In this document: in pieces, positions 27,694-36,328 of the stretch
Layout of the letters: every line of letters starts with the position of its first letter
Numbering within the stretch: the first letter of the stretch is position 1
Assembly (NCBI GenBank): GCA_903926855.1
Contig: CAIYKV010000035.1
Span: 1 to 47,166, forward strand
DNA length: 47,166 bases
Origin: an uncultured Bacteroidota bacterium
Lineage (GTDB): Bacteria; Bacteroidota; Bacteroidia; Chitinophagales; Chitinophagaceae
Direction of reading: 5' to 3'
Translations under genes and position numbers: made by a program
Notes under the pieces: generated by a model
The model's input: only the letters and a program-made list of their open reading frames with translations
The model's database searches: none
Told to the model about the DNA's origin: nothing

Positions 27694-27981
27694 ATGGTTG
27701 AACTTGATTTACAGATAAAAAGTATCCAGGATAAACTTCAGTTATTGGTGAAGCAACACCAGTTATTGCAAAAAGAGAATGGGAAATTGAAAAAGGAGCT
27801 TGAAAAAGCAACCTTGCTGAATACGGAAAAAGAGCAGTCTTTACAGAACCTGCAACAACAGTTGGATGTACTTAAACTGGGTTCAGGCAACCTGGATCAT
27901 GCCGAAAAGCTGGCCCTTGGAAAAAGAATTGATGCTTATTTGAAAGAAATTGATAAATGTCTGGCACTGCTGAATACCTAA
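27694..27981 (+). CDS. Small coiled-coil protein, possible cell-division partner
   Basis: A 95-residue protein with continuous heptads from about residue 5 to 60 (IKSIQDKLQLLVKQHQLLQ, LKKELEKATLLNTEKEQ) and a short amphipathic C-terminal helix (YLKEIDKCLALLN). I cannot assign a named family by sequence alone. It ends three bases before zapA, so translational coupling is likely and it may act with ZapA at the division ring, in the manner of ZapB. A TATCTTAG sequence, one mismatch from the -7 consensus, lies 5 bases before the start. Confidence 0.75.
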   Translation: MVELDLQIKSIQDKLQLLVKQHQLLQKENGKLKKELEKATLLNTEKEQSLQNLQQQLDVLKLGSGNLDHAEKLALGKRIDAYLKEIDKCLALLNT

Positions 27982-27984
27982 ATT

Positions 27985-28284
27985 ATGTCTGAATTAATTC
28001 CTGTAAATATTTTGATTGCCGACCGGACTTACCGACTGAAAATTGAGTCGGGAGATGAAGAAATGGTGCGGAAAACTGCTGGACTGATCAATGAAAAGAT
28101 AAGCGATTTCAAGACCCAGTTTGCCGGGAAAGATATGCAGGACTATGTATCTATGGTATTATTATGGTTTGCTACCGAGCAAAACAGGCCCGGTGCAGAT
28201 CCCGTTAAATGGGAAGAGACAGTTTCCAGACTTGCAGCCCTGGAAAAACTGGTCGATAAAGCCCTTTCTTCAGAAGAAATCTAA
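27985..28284 (+). CDS. zapA: Cell division protein ZapA
   Basis: A 99-residue protein. The N-terminal half (IPVNILIADRTYRLKIESGDEE) is the beta-alpha head of ZapA and the rest is a helix that dimerises; ZapA bundles FtsZ filaments in the cytoplasm at midcell. The length is normal. It follows the coiled-coil gene by three bases and precedes a 179-base spacer to rny. Confidence 0.9.
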   Translation: MSELIPVNILIADRTYRLKIESGDEEMVRKTAGLINEKISDFKTQFAGKDMQDYVSMVLLWFATEQNRPGADPVKWEETVSRLAALEKLVDKALSSEEI

Positions 28285-28299
28285 AAAACAATCCGTCTG

Positions 28300-28344
28300 G
28301 ATGAGCCAAATGGGGTAAAACTAGCGTTTACCTACCCCTTCATC
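28300..28344. other. Structured hairpin in the zapA-rny spacer (possible RNA element)
   Basis: GGGGTA (312-317 of 28 kb) pairs with TACCCC (333-338) and AAAC with GTTT (318-321, 326-329) around TAGC, enclosed by GATG/CATC (300-303, 341-344). An alternative stem GGTAAA/TTTACC (314-319, 327-332) is exclusive with the first. In E. coli the 6S RNA gene follows zapA, so this spacer deserves a 6S or 6S-Flavo model search. I do not recognise it as such by eye. Confidence 0.3.
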
Positions 28345-28463
28345 TATTCAACCAATCAACTTATTAAGTATCTTCGTCACCTGACCTGTCATTTACTTAT
28401 TACAGAAAATGAGATGTGAACAACCTTATATGATTGTGAACTATTCAAAAAATTGCCAAAATC

Positions 28464-30029
28464 ATGGATCAAACAGTACTGTTTATTATAATTGGTGTCA
28501 CCGCATTAATTGTGGGGCTTATAGCGGGTAGACTATTCTTCGCTAAAAACACAAAAAAGCAGATTGAAGAAGCAGAGCATTTAGCTCAAAACATTCTGAA
28601 AGAGGCCGAGTTAAGGGCCGAAACCGTTAAAAAAGAAAAGCAACTTGAGGCAAAAGAGCGTTTTGTACAGTTAAAAGCCGAACATGAGCGTGAAGTGCTG
28701 GAAAGAAACCGCAAAGTAGGGGAAGGGGAGAATCGTATCAAACAGAAAGAGATTACGATTAACCAGAAAGAAGCTTCTCTGGACAAGCAGATCAAGGACA
28801 ATGAGGTAATTAAGGATAATCTGAATCGCCAGATTGAAGTGGTTAACCAAAAAAGAACCGAACTGGAAAAACACCAGGAAGAACATATCCGAAGGTTAGA
28901 AAAAATTGCCGGACTGAGTGCCGAGGAAGCCAAATCCCAACTGGTAGAAAGCCTGAAACAGGAAGCGCATACTCAAGCCCTGGGTCTTCAGCAGGAAATC
29001 ATAGAGGAAGCCAAATTGAAGGCTAATAAAGAAGCCCGTAAGATTGTGATCCAGTCTATTCAGCGAACAGCAGCCGAAGTAACCATTGAAAATACGGTTA
29101 CTGTATTTAACTTGGAAACGGATGAGATTAAAGGGCAGATCATTGGTCGGGAAGGGCGTAATATCCGTGCTATTGAAGCAGCTACCGGTGTTGACCTGAT
29201 TGTGGATGATACTCCGGAAGCCATTATTCTTTCTTCTTTTGATCCATTGAGAAGGGAGATTGCCAGGTTAAGTCTGCAAAGACTGGTATCTGACGGAAGA
29301 ATTCACCCCGCCCGTATTGAAGAAGTAGTAGAAAAAACACGCAGACAATTAGAGGAGCAGATTATGGAAATAGGGGAGCGCACCGTAATCGAAATGGGGA
29401 TACATGGATTACACAAGGAATTAGTACGGATCGTTGGAAAAATGCGTTTCCGTTCATCTTATGGACAAAACCTTTTGATGCATAGCCGGGAAACGGCCAA
29501 TTTATGCGGAATTATGGCTGCCGAGTTGGGAATGAACCCCAAACTGGCGAAACGTGCCGGTTTATTACATGATATAGGCAAAGTGCCAGATGAAGAAACC
29601 GAACTTACCCATGCTTTATTAGGAGCCAAATTGGCGGAGAAATATGGTGAAAACCCGGCCGTAGTAAATGCGATTGGCGCCCACCACGATGAAATGGAAA
29701 TGCAGTATGTGATTTCCCCGATTATACAGGCTTGTGATGCCATCAGTGGAGCAAGACCCGGTGCCCGCAGGGAGATTATGCAACAGTATTTGCAACGGAT
29801 CAAAGACCTGGAAAACCTGGCCATGGCCTATCAGGGCGTTGAAAAAGCCTATGCTATCCAGGCCGGAAGAGAATTGCGGGTAATTGTGGAAGCCGATAAG
29901 GTAACCGATGTTGACAGCGATAAGCTCAGTTTTGAAATAGCCCAGAAAATACAGACCGAAATGACCTATCCCGGACAGATAAAAGTTACCGTGATCAGGG
30001 AGAAAAGGGCTGTAAATGTGGCCAGATAA
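28464..30029 (+). CDS. rny: Ribonuclease Y
   Basis: A 521-residue membrane-anchored endoribonuclease that starts mRNA decay. N-terminal transmembrane helix ([18 protein letters not shown]), a long charged coiled coil to about residue 200, a KH RNA-binding domain ([20 protein letters not shown]) and an HD domain with the metal-binding [10 protein letters not shown] and the AHHDE motif (residues about 365-415). Length and order are normal. Inner membrane, cytosolic face. Confidence 0.97.
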   Translation: MDQTVLFIIIGVTALIVGLIAGRLFFAKNTKKQIEEAEHLAQNILKEAELRAETVKKEKQLEAKERFVQLKAEHEREVLERNRKVGEGENRIKQKEITINQKEASLDKQIKDNEVIKDNLNRQIEVVNQKRTELEKHQEEHIRRLEKIAGLSAEEAKSQLVESLKQEAHTQALGLQQEIIEEAKLKANKEARKIVIQSIQRTAAEVTIENTVTVFNLETDEIKGQIIGREGRNIRAIEAATGVDLIVDDTPEAIILSSFDPLRREIARLSLQRLVSDGRIHPARIEEVVEKTRRQLEEQIMEIGERTVIEMGIHGLHKELVRIVGKMRFRSSYGQNLLMHSRETANLCGIMAAELGMNPKLAKRAGLLHDIGKVPDEETELTHALLGAKLAEKYGENPAVVNAIGAHHDEMEMQYVISPIIQACDAISGARPGARREIMQQYLQRIKDLENLAMAYQGVEKAYAIQAGRELRVIVEADKVTDVDSDKLSFEIAQKIQTEMTYPGQIKVTVIREKRAVNVAR

Positions 30030-30101
30030 CCGAAAGGATCTTAAAATTTGGAGCTAAAGCCTATGGCCAATGGCCAAAAGCGCCATAAATGCCGAATTTA
30101 A

Positions 30102-30133
30102 TTTGTTTTTTTAACCGGCACCAGCTACCTTTG
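30102..30133 (+). promoter_or_regulatory. Promoter of rplS with both -33 and -7 elements
   Basis: TTTG (30102-30105), 20 bases, then TACCTTTG (30126-30133): a textbook Bacteroidota promoter. The start would be near 30139, leaving a leader of about 17 bases. A dyad TATGGC/GCCATA (30062-30087 region) lies just upstream and may end rny transcription. Confidence 0.85.
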
Positions 30134-30155
30134 CCGTCCGCAAAAATTAAAAGTT

Positions 30156-30506
30156 ATGAACGCAGCAGTTCAGTTTGTACACGATCAATTGACAGTTAAG
30201 AAGGACCATCCAAAGTTCAAAGCCGGCGATAATATTACCGTTAACTATAAAATTGTAGAAGGTGGTAAAGAGCGTATCCAGAGCTTTCGTGGCGATGTGA
30301 TTAAATTACAGGGTAATGGAGCAACTGCTTCTTTTACCGTCCGTAAAATATCTGACGGCGTAGGCGTTGAACGTTTGTTCCCGATCCTTTCTCCAAATAT
30401 TGACTCTATTCTTCTGAATAAGACCGGTAAAGTGCGTCGCGCTAAATTATACTACCTCCGTGAGCGTAGTGGTAAGAGTGCACGTATCAAAGAAAAAAGA
30501 TTCTAG
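30156..30506 (+). CDS. rplS: 50S ribosomal protein L19
   Basis: A 116-residue ribosomal protein at the 30S-50S interface. [20 protein letters not shown] and the closing [17 protein letters not shown] are conserved family blocks. Length is normal. It has its own strong promoter; rpsP, rimM and trmD, its neighbours in many bacteria, are not present here. Confidence 0.97.
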   Translation: MNAAVQFVHDQLTVKKDHPKFKAGDNITVNYKIVEGGKERIQSFRGDVIKLQGNGATASFTVRKISDGVGVERLFPILSPNIDSILLNKTGKVRRAKLYYLRERSGKSARIKEKRF

Positions 30507-30590
30507 TCAGTACTTTTACTTACTACCATATAGGCTGAATTTTTAACCTTCTGGTTTTTTTTAAGTTCTGCAGGATTCGTTTTTTTGAAT

Positions 30591-30598
30591 TACCTTTG
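30591..30598 (+). promoter_or_regulatory. -7 promoter element of tatA
   Basis: TACCTTTG ends 20 bases before ATG 30618. It lies downstream of the alternative TTG start at 30585, which would therefore be outside the transcript. A TCTG at 30567 sits where a -33 TTTG would be. Confidence 0.6.
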
Positions 30599-30617
30599 GT
30601 ATCTAAAAAATTTATAT

Positions 30618-30845
30618 ATGGGAGACTTATTTGCACCTCAGCATTTAATACTGATTTTGTTAATCGTTTTATTAATGTTCGGAGGTAAAAAGATACCTGA
30701 ATTGATGCGTGGATTGGGTAAAGGAATCAGAGAGTTTAAAGATGCGAAAGATAATGTCAAGAGAGAAATTGAAGGACATATCAATGATGAGCCGGGTTCT
30801 AATACAACAAAAACCAACTCAACAAATTCTACTACCAATCCGTAA
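30618..30845 (+). CDS. tatA: Twin-arginine translocase subunit TatA/TatE
   Basis: A 75-residue protein: one membrane helix ([13 protein letters not shown]), the [20 protein letters not shown] hinge and amphipathic helix typical of TatA, then a Thr/Asn-rich tail. TatA forms the pore for folded proteins with twin-arginine signals. ATG 30618 is chosen because the -7 element lies just upstream. tatC follows after a terminator, so the two may be transcribed separately. A client may be the DUF1501 protein at 2.2 kb. Confidence 0.93.
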   Translation: MGDLFAPQHLILILLIVLLMFGGKKIPELMRGLGKGIREFKDAKDNVKREIEGHINDEPGSNTTKTNSTNSTTNP

Positions 30846-30864
30846 GAAATTGATCGAATTGTAT

Positions 30865-30900
30865 AAAACCTCGCAATAATATTCTGCGGGGTTTTCTTTT
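30865..30900 (+). terminator. Terminator between tatA and tatC
   Basis: AAAACCTCGCA (30865-30875) pairs with TGCGGGGTTTT (30885-30895), with one T-G pair, around a 9-base loop, followed by CTTTT. Strong rho-independent terminator. Confidence 0.85.
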
Positions 30901-30939
30901 ATTTGCAACGATTATTTATACCCCTTTCTTTATTTTTTA

Positions 30940-31791
30940 ATGAGCATTTTTACCAAAAAATCAAGTTCTGAACCCAAGGCGGAAATGTCTTTTATTGAGC
31001 ATATTGATGAGCTCAGAAAGCATTTATTCCGATCTGTTGTGGCCATTGTTCTGGGTGCCATCGTAATGGCCGTGTATAATAATTTTATTGTGAAAAAAAT
31101 TCTGATGGGCCCCACCCATTCGGAGTTTCCTACTTATGTATACTTGTGCAAATTCGGACAGTACCTGGGTTTGGGTAACAAACTTTGTTTGAGTGAGATC
31201 AATGTGAAAATGCAGAGTAATGCGGTAGCAGGACAGTTTAGTGTTTATCTGAATATCATATTAATTGGAGGATTTATTATTGCATTCCCTTATGTATTCT
31301 GGCAATTTTGGAAATTCGTAAAACCTGCGCTGAAAACAAATGAATTAAGAGGTACACGGGGTGTTATTTTTTGGGTATCTACACTTTTCTTTATTGGTGT
31401 TTTGTTCGGGTATTTTATAGTTGCTCCCTATACGATTAACTTTTTCGCCAATTTTTCATTGGATGATAATATCCAGAACTTCTGGACGATTGCGAGTTAT
31501 TTTAATACCATGGTTCCGCTGATACTTGGTTCGGGCATTGCTTTTCAACTTCCATTGGTTTTATATTTTCTCGCAAAAGTGGATGTGGTTAGTGCCGCTT
31601 TTTTAAAAAAATACAGGAAACATGCTGTACTCATCATAGTTATCGCTACTTCCATTATAACCCCTCCTGATATGCTGAGCACGGTTATCTGTAGCATACC
31701 GCTGGTACTACTGTATGAGATCAGTATTTTCCTTTGCAGAAAAGTGGAAAAGAAAAAACAAAAAGATGCTGCTACCCCTGATTGGGAATAG
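30940..31791 (+). CDS. tatC: Twin-arginine translocase subunit TatC
   Basis: A 283-residue inner-membrane protein, the twin-arginine signal receptor. The motif MSFIEHIDELRKHLFRSV near residue 15 is the family signature; six hydrophobic segments follow, including IILIGGFIIAFPYVFWQFW. An insertion of about 30 residues in the first periplasmic loop (EFPTYVYLCKFGQYLGLGN) is common in Bacteroidota members. The C-terminus is short and basic. Confidence 0.95.
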   Translation: MSIFTKKSSSEPKAEMSFIEHIDELRKHLFRSVVAIVLGAIVMAVYNNFIVKKILMGPTHSEFPTYVYLCKFGQYLGLGNKLCLSEINVKMQSNAVAGQFSVYLNIILIGGFIIAFPYVFWQFWKFVKPALKTNELRGTRGVIFWVSTLFFIGVLFGYFIVAPYTINFFANFSLDDNIQNFWTIASYFNTMVPLILGSGIAFQLPLVLYFLAKVDVVSAAFLKKYRKHAVLIIVIATSIITPPDMLSTVICSIPLVLLYEISIFLCRKVEKKKQKDAATPDWE

Positions 31792-31856
31792 TTTCCAGGG
31801 ATAAGCAGGATACAATCAATCAACACAATTAATCATTCACTTTTAAATTCAGGCAT

Positions 31857-33308
31857 TTGTTTTCTTTTAGTTCAATAAGAAATTATCAGCAGTTTCTTAC
31901 TGATCATCCCGATGGGTGTTCTCAGGTAGTGCAACAATACCTGAATGCCATACAAGAGAACGAACACCTGAATGCTTTTGTGGAAGTGTTTTCAGAGGAA
32001 GCAATTGAGACAGCTAAAAAGCTGGATGAAAAAAGAGCTGCAGGTAAGCCCTTGGGTAAATTATATGGAGTAGTAGTTGCCATCAAAGATGTGATTTCTT
32101 ATAAAGGCCATGCAGTTTCTGCCTCCTCTAAAATCTTATCCAATTTTACTGCGATTTATCATGCAACCGTAATTGAAAAATTACTTGCTGAAGATGCCAT
32201 CATCATCGGTAGAAATAACTGTGATGAATTTGCCATGGGCAGCAGTAATGAAAATTCTGTGTATGGTCCGGTGAAAAATGCGATAGACCCCAGCCGTGTA
32301 CCCGGTGGATCTTCCGGTGGTTCGGCAGTAGCTGTGCAGGCAGGATTGTGTATGGTAAGTCTGGGATCGGATACAGGAGGCTCAGTTCGGCAACCCGCAG
32401 ATTTTTGTGGTATTGTAGGATTGAAACCCAGTTATGGACGGATATCCCGTTATGGACTTATCGCTTATGCTTCTTCATTTGACCAGATCGGGATTTTTGG
32501 CAATTCAGTAGAAGATATTGCCCTGGTTTTGGAAATCATTTCTGGGGAAGATGCTTTTGATAGCACGGTTTCTCAAAAAACCGTTCCTCATTATTCAGAG
32601 GAATTGGTATTCACTCCAAAGCCATGGCGTATTGCTTATCTTAAGGAAGCTTTGGATCATCCGGGTCTTGATCCGGCGATAAAACAGGAAATCAGCTCGT
32701 TTATCAAAAAATTAACAGCTTTGGGCCATATTGTGGAACCAGTTGATTTTGAATTACTTGAATATATAGTTCCTACTTATTATGTTTTGACTACTGCAGA
32801 GGCTTCCAGCAATCTTTCCAGGTTTGATGGAGTGAAATTTGGGCACCGTTCAATGTCCAAAGATGCCGATCTGACCGGGCTGTATAAAGATTCCAGAAGT
32901 GAAGGTTTTGGCAAAGAAGTACAAAGAAGAATCATGCTGGGAACTTTTGTATTAAGTTCTGGCTATTTTGATGCGTATTATACTAAGGCTCAACAGGTTA
33001 GAAGAATTTTACAGGATCGTACCCAAGAGATATTTTCTAATTATCAAGCCATCATTTTGCCTACGGTACCCTCACCTGCTTTTAAGATTGGGGAAAAGAC
33101 AAATGACCCTGTTGAAATGTTTCTTGCCGATATCTATACGGTATTTGCCAACCTGGTAGGAATACCCGGAATTTCCATCCCCCTCTTCAAACACCCCAAT
33201 GGACTGCCTTTTGGGCTCCAGGTTCTGACAACTCATTTTGATGAAGTATCTTTGCTCCGCTTGTCAAAACAGCTGATGGCTCTATCTGAGCCGGCAGAAA
33301 ACGCGTAA
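31857..33308 (+). CDS. gatA: Asp/Glu-tRNA amidotransferase subunit A
   Basis: A 483-residue amidase-signature enzyme that releases ammonia from glutamine for conversion of Glu-tRNA(Gln) or Asp-tRNA(Asn). The Ser-cisSer-Lys triad is complete: Lys77 in VAIKDV, Ser152 in GGSSGGSA and Ser176 in DTGGSVRQP. The only start giving the full N-terminus is TTG 31857, with AGG a few bases upstream; no ATG is available nearby. gatB and gatC lie elsewhere. Confidence 0.95.
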   Translation: MFSFSSIRNYQQFLTDHPDGCSQVVQQYLNAIQENEHLNAFVEVFSEEAIETAKKLDEKRAAGKPLGKLYGVVVAIKDVISYKGHAVSASSKILSNFTAIYHATVIEKLLAEDAIIIGRNNCDEFAMGSSNENSVYGPVKNAIDPSRVPGGSSGGSAVAVQAGLCMVSLGSDTGGSVRQPADFCGIVGLKPSYGRISRYGLIAYASSFDQIGIFGNSVEDIALVLEIISGEDAFDSTVSQKTVPHYSEELVFTPKPWRIAYLKEALDHPGLDPAIKQEISSFIKKLTALGHIVEPVDFELLEYIVPTYYVLTTAEASSNLSRFDGVKFGHRSMSKDADLTGLYKDSRSEGFGKEVQRRIMLGTFVLSSGYFDAYYTKAQQVRRILQDRTQEIFSNYQAIILPTVPSPAFKIGEKTNDPVEMFLADIYTVFANLVGIPGISIPLFKHPNGLPFGLQVLTTHFDEVSLLRLSKQLMALSEPAENA

Positions 33309-33386
33309 CGAGAAAATAAATGTGAACCGATAGACTTATCAAGCCTTCGGAAATATCACCCCAAAAAATAAGATGATCAGCTAACC

Positions 33387-34439
33387 ATGGAATGGTTTGG
33401 AATACATATCAATAACCCTATCTCCCTGACCAAGTTAACCCTGGCAGGTTTTGCCTTTATTGGAGGCAGTATCGGCGCTATGTCTTTTGTGAACTCACCC
33501 AAGGAATATCCTACACCAGACCCGATAGTCAATGATAAAGCAGGTTTTAAAAGCCTTTTTACCAATAATCATTTTGATGCTTCCAAGCCCTATTCTGCCC
33601 AGTTAAATCCCAAAGCGGTTCCTTTTGTACAGGAATATATCAGGAAACAAGGCGAGGAGCTCGAAAAAATGAAATTATGGGGTAAACCCTATTTTGACCT
33701 GTATGATAATATCCTGACCCTGTATTCCATCCCTAAAGAGATGAAATACCTGAGTGTGATTGAAAGTCATTTAACCCCGGGTCTTGTATCGTGGGCGGGT
33801 GCTGTGGGGCCCTGGCAGTTAATGGATGATGAAGCACGTCGTTTTGGTCTTCGTGTTGGGAAAGTGGATGACCGGATGGATTTCTACAAAAGCACGCATG
33901 TTGCCGCAAGGTTAATGAAAGAACTATATGGTGAATTTGGCGACTGGTTACTGGTAGTGGCTGCCTATAATGGCGGGGCAGGCAGGGTTCGCCAGGCCAT
34001 TCGCAAAGCCGGCAGTAAAGATTTCTGGGACCTGCAATATTATTTACCCGAAGAAACCAGAAACCATGTAAAAAAATTCATTGGCACGCATTATATATTT
34101 GAAGGAAGTGGCGGTATGACTACATTAACGGCGGCAGAAGCAGAAGCACAAAGAAATATAATACCAACAACAGTATCGTTGAATGAACAGGATTTGAATA
34201 ACACCGTCATTACAGAAATATCCGGCAGATTTAACGCAAAGATTGTTGCCGAAGGATTAACGATCGATCCTTTACAGTTTATTAAATGGAATCCGGGTTT
34301 TGACAGGGTTTTATCAGAAGGAAAAAGATATCCCATGCATCTTCCTGCAGACAAAACTGCCATGTTTGAAGCCAATAAAGGAAACCTGCTGATGCAATCG
34401 ATCCGATCACTGCTGGAAAGCGCAAGTGTTTCTAAATAA
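33387..34439 (+). CDS. Lytic transglycosylase (MltD-like) with membrane anchor
   Basis: A 350-residue protein with an N-terminal hydrophobic segment (TKLTLAGFAFIGGSIGAMSF). The SLT domain spans about residues 100-240: catalytic Glu126 in VIESHLTPGLVSWAGAVGPW and the later AAYNGGAGRVRQAI. The C-terminal 80 residues resemble a degenerate LysM repeat (ISGRFNAKIVAEGLTIDP). It cleaves glycan strands of peptidoglycan to 1,6-anhydro ends in the periplasm. It converges with pabB with 24 bases between. Confidence 0.92.
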   Translation: MEWFGIHINNPISLTKLTLAGFAFIGGSIGAMSFVNSPKEYPTPDPIVNDKAGFKSLFTNNHFDASKPYSAQLNPKAVPFVQEYIRKQGEELEKMKLWGKPYFDLYDNILTLYSIPKEMKYLSVIESHLTPGLVSWAGAVGPWQLMDDEARRFGLRVGKVDDRMDFYKSTHVAARLMKELYGEFGDWLLVVAAYNGGAGRVRQAIRKAGSKDFWDLQYYLPEETRNHVKKFIGTHYIFEGSGGMTTLTAAEAEAQRNIIPTTVSLNEQDLNNTVITEISGRFNAKIVAEGLTIDPLQFIKWNPGFDRVLSEGKRYPMHLPADKTAMFEANKGNLLMQSIRSLLESASVSK

Positions 34440-34463
34440 TCCCTGAAAATGAGTACCCTTGGA

Positions 34464-35759
34464 TCAGGAATTTCGTAAAACCTGATGGATGGCTTTTGCT
34501 TTTAAAAGACATTCCTCGTATTCTTTTTCCGCTTCACTATAAAAAGTGATACCGCCCCCAACCAGATAACTCAGGTATTGATTGCTGGCATTGTATAAGA
34601 TGCTTCTTATCACCACATTGAAATCGAAATCCATATCCGGACTAATATAACCCAGGGCACCTGAGTAAATACCTCTTTTGGTTTTCTCGTACTGCCGTAT
34701 CAATTCCATCACTCTTTTTTTTGGGGCACCCGTCATACTACCCATGGGAAAGCTCGCATCAATGATATCCGAAAAACGAATACCGGGTTTTACATTTCCT
34801 GAAATAGTTGAGATCATCTGGTGAACCTGGGGGAAACTGTAAACGCCAAATAACTCATCAACTTGTACCGAGCCCTCTTCGCAAACCTTGCTAAGATCAT
34901 TGCGCACAAGGTCTACTACCATCACATTCTCACTTTTTTCCTTCTCACTGATTTGCAATTGTTTTTTTAATTGTTCATCAGCAAAAGCATCAGAGAGATC
35001 TCTTTTAGCAGTTCCTTTTATGGGTTGCGAAATAAGTCGGTTTCCTTTTTTTTGTAAGTAACGTTCAGGACTGGCGCATAAAACGTATTTATCTGTCAGT
35101 TTATAAAAAGCGGAAAAAGGATTGGGAGATAAGCTTGTTAATTGCTGATATAATGTAAAGGGATGTATGCTTGCATTTCTTACATAAAACTCCTGGCAGT
35201 AATTCAATTCATAGCAATCACCTCTTTGTATATGCTGCTGTATTTTTTGAATGATATCTAAGTAATCTTCTTTGGTAAGTCGTGACTGGATAGTTGGTGT
35301 TTGTTTTATTTGCGCAGTAAGAGGTTTGGTGTTTAGTGTTTGGTGTTTTATTTCCTGGTAGATAACTCGGGGATCATTTCCGATTGTGGAAATGGTTAAC
35401 TCTGTTGTCGTAAGACTAAGAACCGTTTGCGGCCGGAAAAAAAATAAATCGGGAAACCCAATAGAATCAGCTATTTCGTAGGGAGTATTTTTGGGTGTTT
35501 CCTTTATATCGTATCCAATATGACCAAATAGCCAGTCCTGATGCAGTTTTATCATTTGATCCAAATCCTGAAGACTGGCTTCCGGGGGGAGGGTTTGAAT
35601 GGAACCGGCCGCAGCCAGACATTCAATATTCTGGTGAGTTGAAAAATAATGATGGTTATCCAGAAAAGAACAAATGTTGAATTGGTTACACCAACTCAAC
35701 ATTTTCTTTTTACAGAGATTTGTGTCTGAGACCGGAAAAGTTTCAGTTATTCTTTTCAC
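34464..35759 (-). CDS. pabB: Aminodeoxychorismate synthase component I
   Basis: A 431-residue chorismate-binding enzyme that makes 4-amino-4-deoxychorismate, the precursor of p-aminobenzoate and folate. The diagnostic Lys248 lies in SQPIKGTAKR; anthranilate synthase has Ala there (PIAGT), so PabB is preferred over TrpE. The catalytic core ends DFDFNVVIRSI and YLVGGGITFYSEAEKEYEE. The start is GTG 35759, 17 bases after the stop of the Asp-rich gene. A heptamer repeat falls inside the linker near residues 138-146. Confidence 0.9.
   Translation of the reverse strand: MKRITETFPVSDTNLCKKKMLSWCNQFNICSFLDNHHYFSTHQNIECLAAAGSIQTLPPEASLQDLDQMIKLHQDWLFGHIGYDIKETPKNTPYEIADSIGFPDLFFFRPQTVLSLTTTELTISTIGNDPRVIYQEIKHQTLNTKPLTAQIKQTPTIQSRLTKEDYLDIIQKIQQHIQRGDCYELNYCQEFYVRNASIHPFTLYQQLTSLSPNPFSAFYKLTDKYVLCASPERYLQKKGNRLISQPIKGTAKRDLSDAFADEQLKKQLQISEKEKSENVMVVDLVRNDLSKVCEEGSVQVDELFGVYSFPQVHQMISTISGNVKPGIRFSDIIDASFPMGSMTGAPKKRVMELIRQYEKTKRGIYSGALGYISPDMDFDFNVVIRSILYNASNQYLSYLVGGGITFYSEAEKEYEECLLKAKAIHQVLRNS
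35324..35344. repeat. Degenerate heptamer repeat inside pabB
   Basis: Three consecutive 7-base units GTTTGGT, GTTTAGT, GTTTGGT, with a partial fourth (GTTTTAT) after. They encode part of the non-conserved linker of PabB (KHQTLNTKP). A related array lies at 37624-37665. Confidence 0.6.
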
Positions 35760-35776
35760 TTAGCAGTAAGGATGAT

Positions 35777-36238
35777 TTAAAAATCATCATCTTCATCATC
35801 ATCAAATCCACCAGTTTTATCATTAAAGAGATCGAACTCTTTAAAGTCTTCATCCAGTTTGAAATCATCTTCTTCATCTCCACCCTTCTTTTTAGAAGGA
35901 CCGGCAGCTTTACTACTTCCTCCTTTACTTTTGGGAATATCAAACTCGTCGAAATCAGGATCCCAATCGTCATCCTCTTCGGCTTTATCCCAATCATCAT
36001 CTACTTCATCAGGCGCATCATCTTCATCGTCATCATCATCTTTTGACTTTTTGCCCGATGCTTTTGGGGCTGATTTTTTTGCAGACGATTTTGTGTCGAC
36101 TTCATCATCGTCGTCATCAATATCATCATCGTCTTCTAATTGCTTCTTTCTTTTAGACGATGGTTTGGCATCAGCATTTTTTGCTGCTGCACTTTTCGGT
36201 GTGGTGGATTTATTATCCTTATCAGATTTCGCTGCCAT
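35777..36238 (-). CDS. Highly acidic Asp/Lys-rich protein of unknown function
   Basis: A 153-residue protein made of Lys/Ser/Ala-rich and Asp-rich blocks (runs of D in QLEDDDDIDDDDDEVD and SKDDDDDEDDAPDEVDDD) with Trp-Asp pairs and a C-terminus EFDLFNDKTGGF then acidic. It looks intrinsically disordered, like nucleic-acid-mimicking or RNA polymerase delta-type acidic tails, but I do not recognise a family. ATG 36238 is preferred to 36271. It lies 90 bases after purA and 17 before pabB in a probable operon. Confidence 0.7.
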   Translation of the reverse strand: MAAKSDKDNKSTTPKSAAAKNADAKPSSKRKKQLEDDDDIDDDDDEVDTKSSAKKSAPKASGKKSKDDDDDEDDAPDEVDDDWDKAEEDDDWDPDFDEFDIPKSKGGSSKAAGPSKKKGGDEEDDFKLDEDFKEFDLFNDKTGGFDDDEDDDF

Positions 36239-36328
36239 ATTTCTAATAAGATTGGTTGCGTAAATTTTCAACGCAATTTACTATTAACCAAAAAAATTTT
36301 TCAAATATCAAAGGGAATGCCAAATATG

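Noticed and set aside
28586..28933. Minus-strand ORF over rny
   Set aside because: Antisense of the charged coiled-coil region, low-complexity Ser/Leu product.
35859..36263. Ser-rich plus-strand ORF of 134 codons
   Set aside because: It is the complement of the Asp codon runs (GAT/GAC read as ATC/TCA/TCG) and has no start context.
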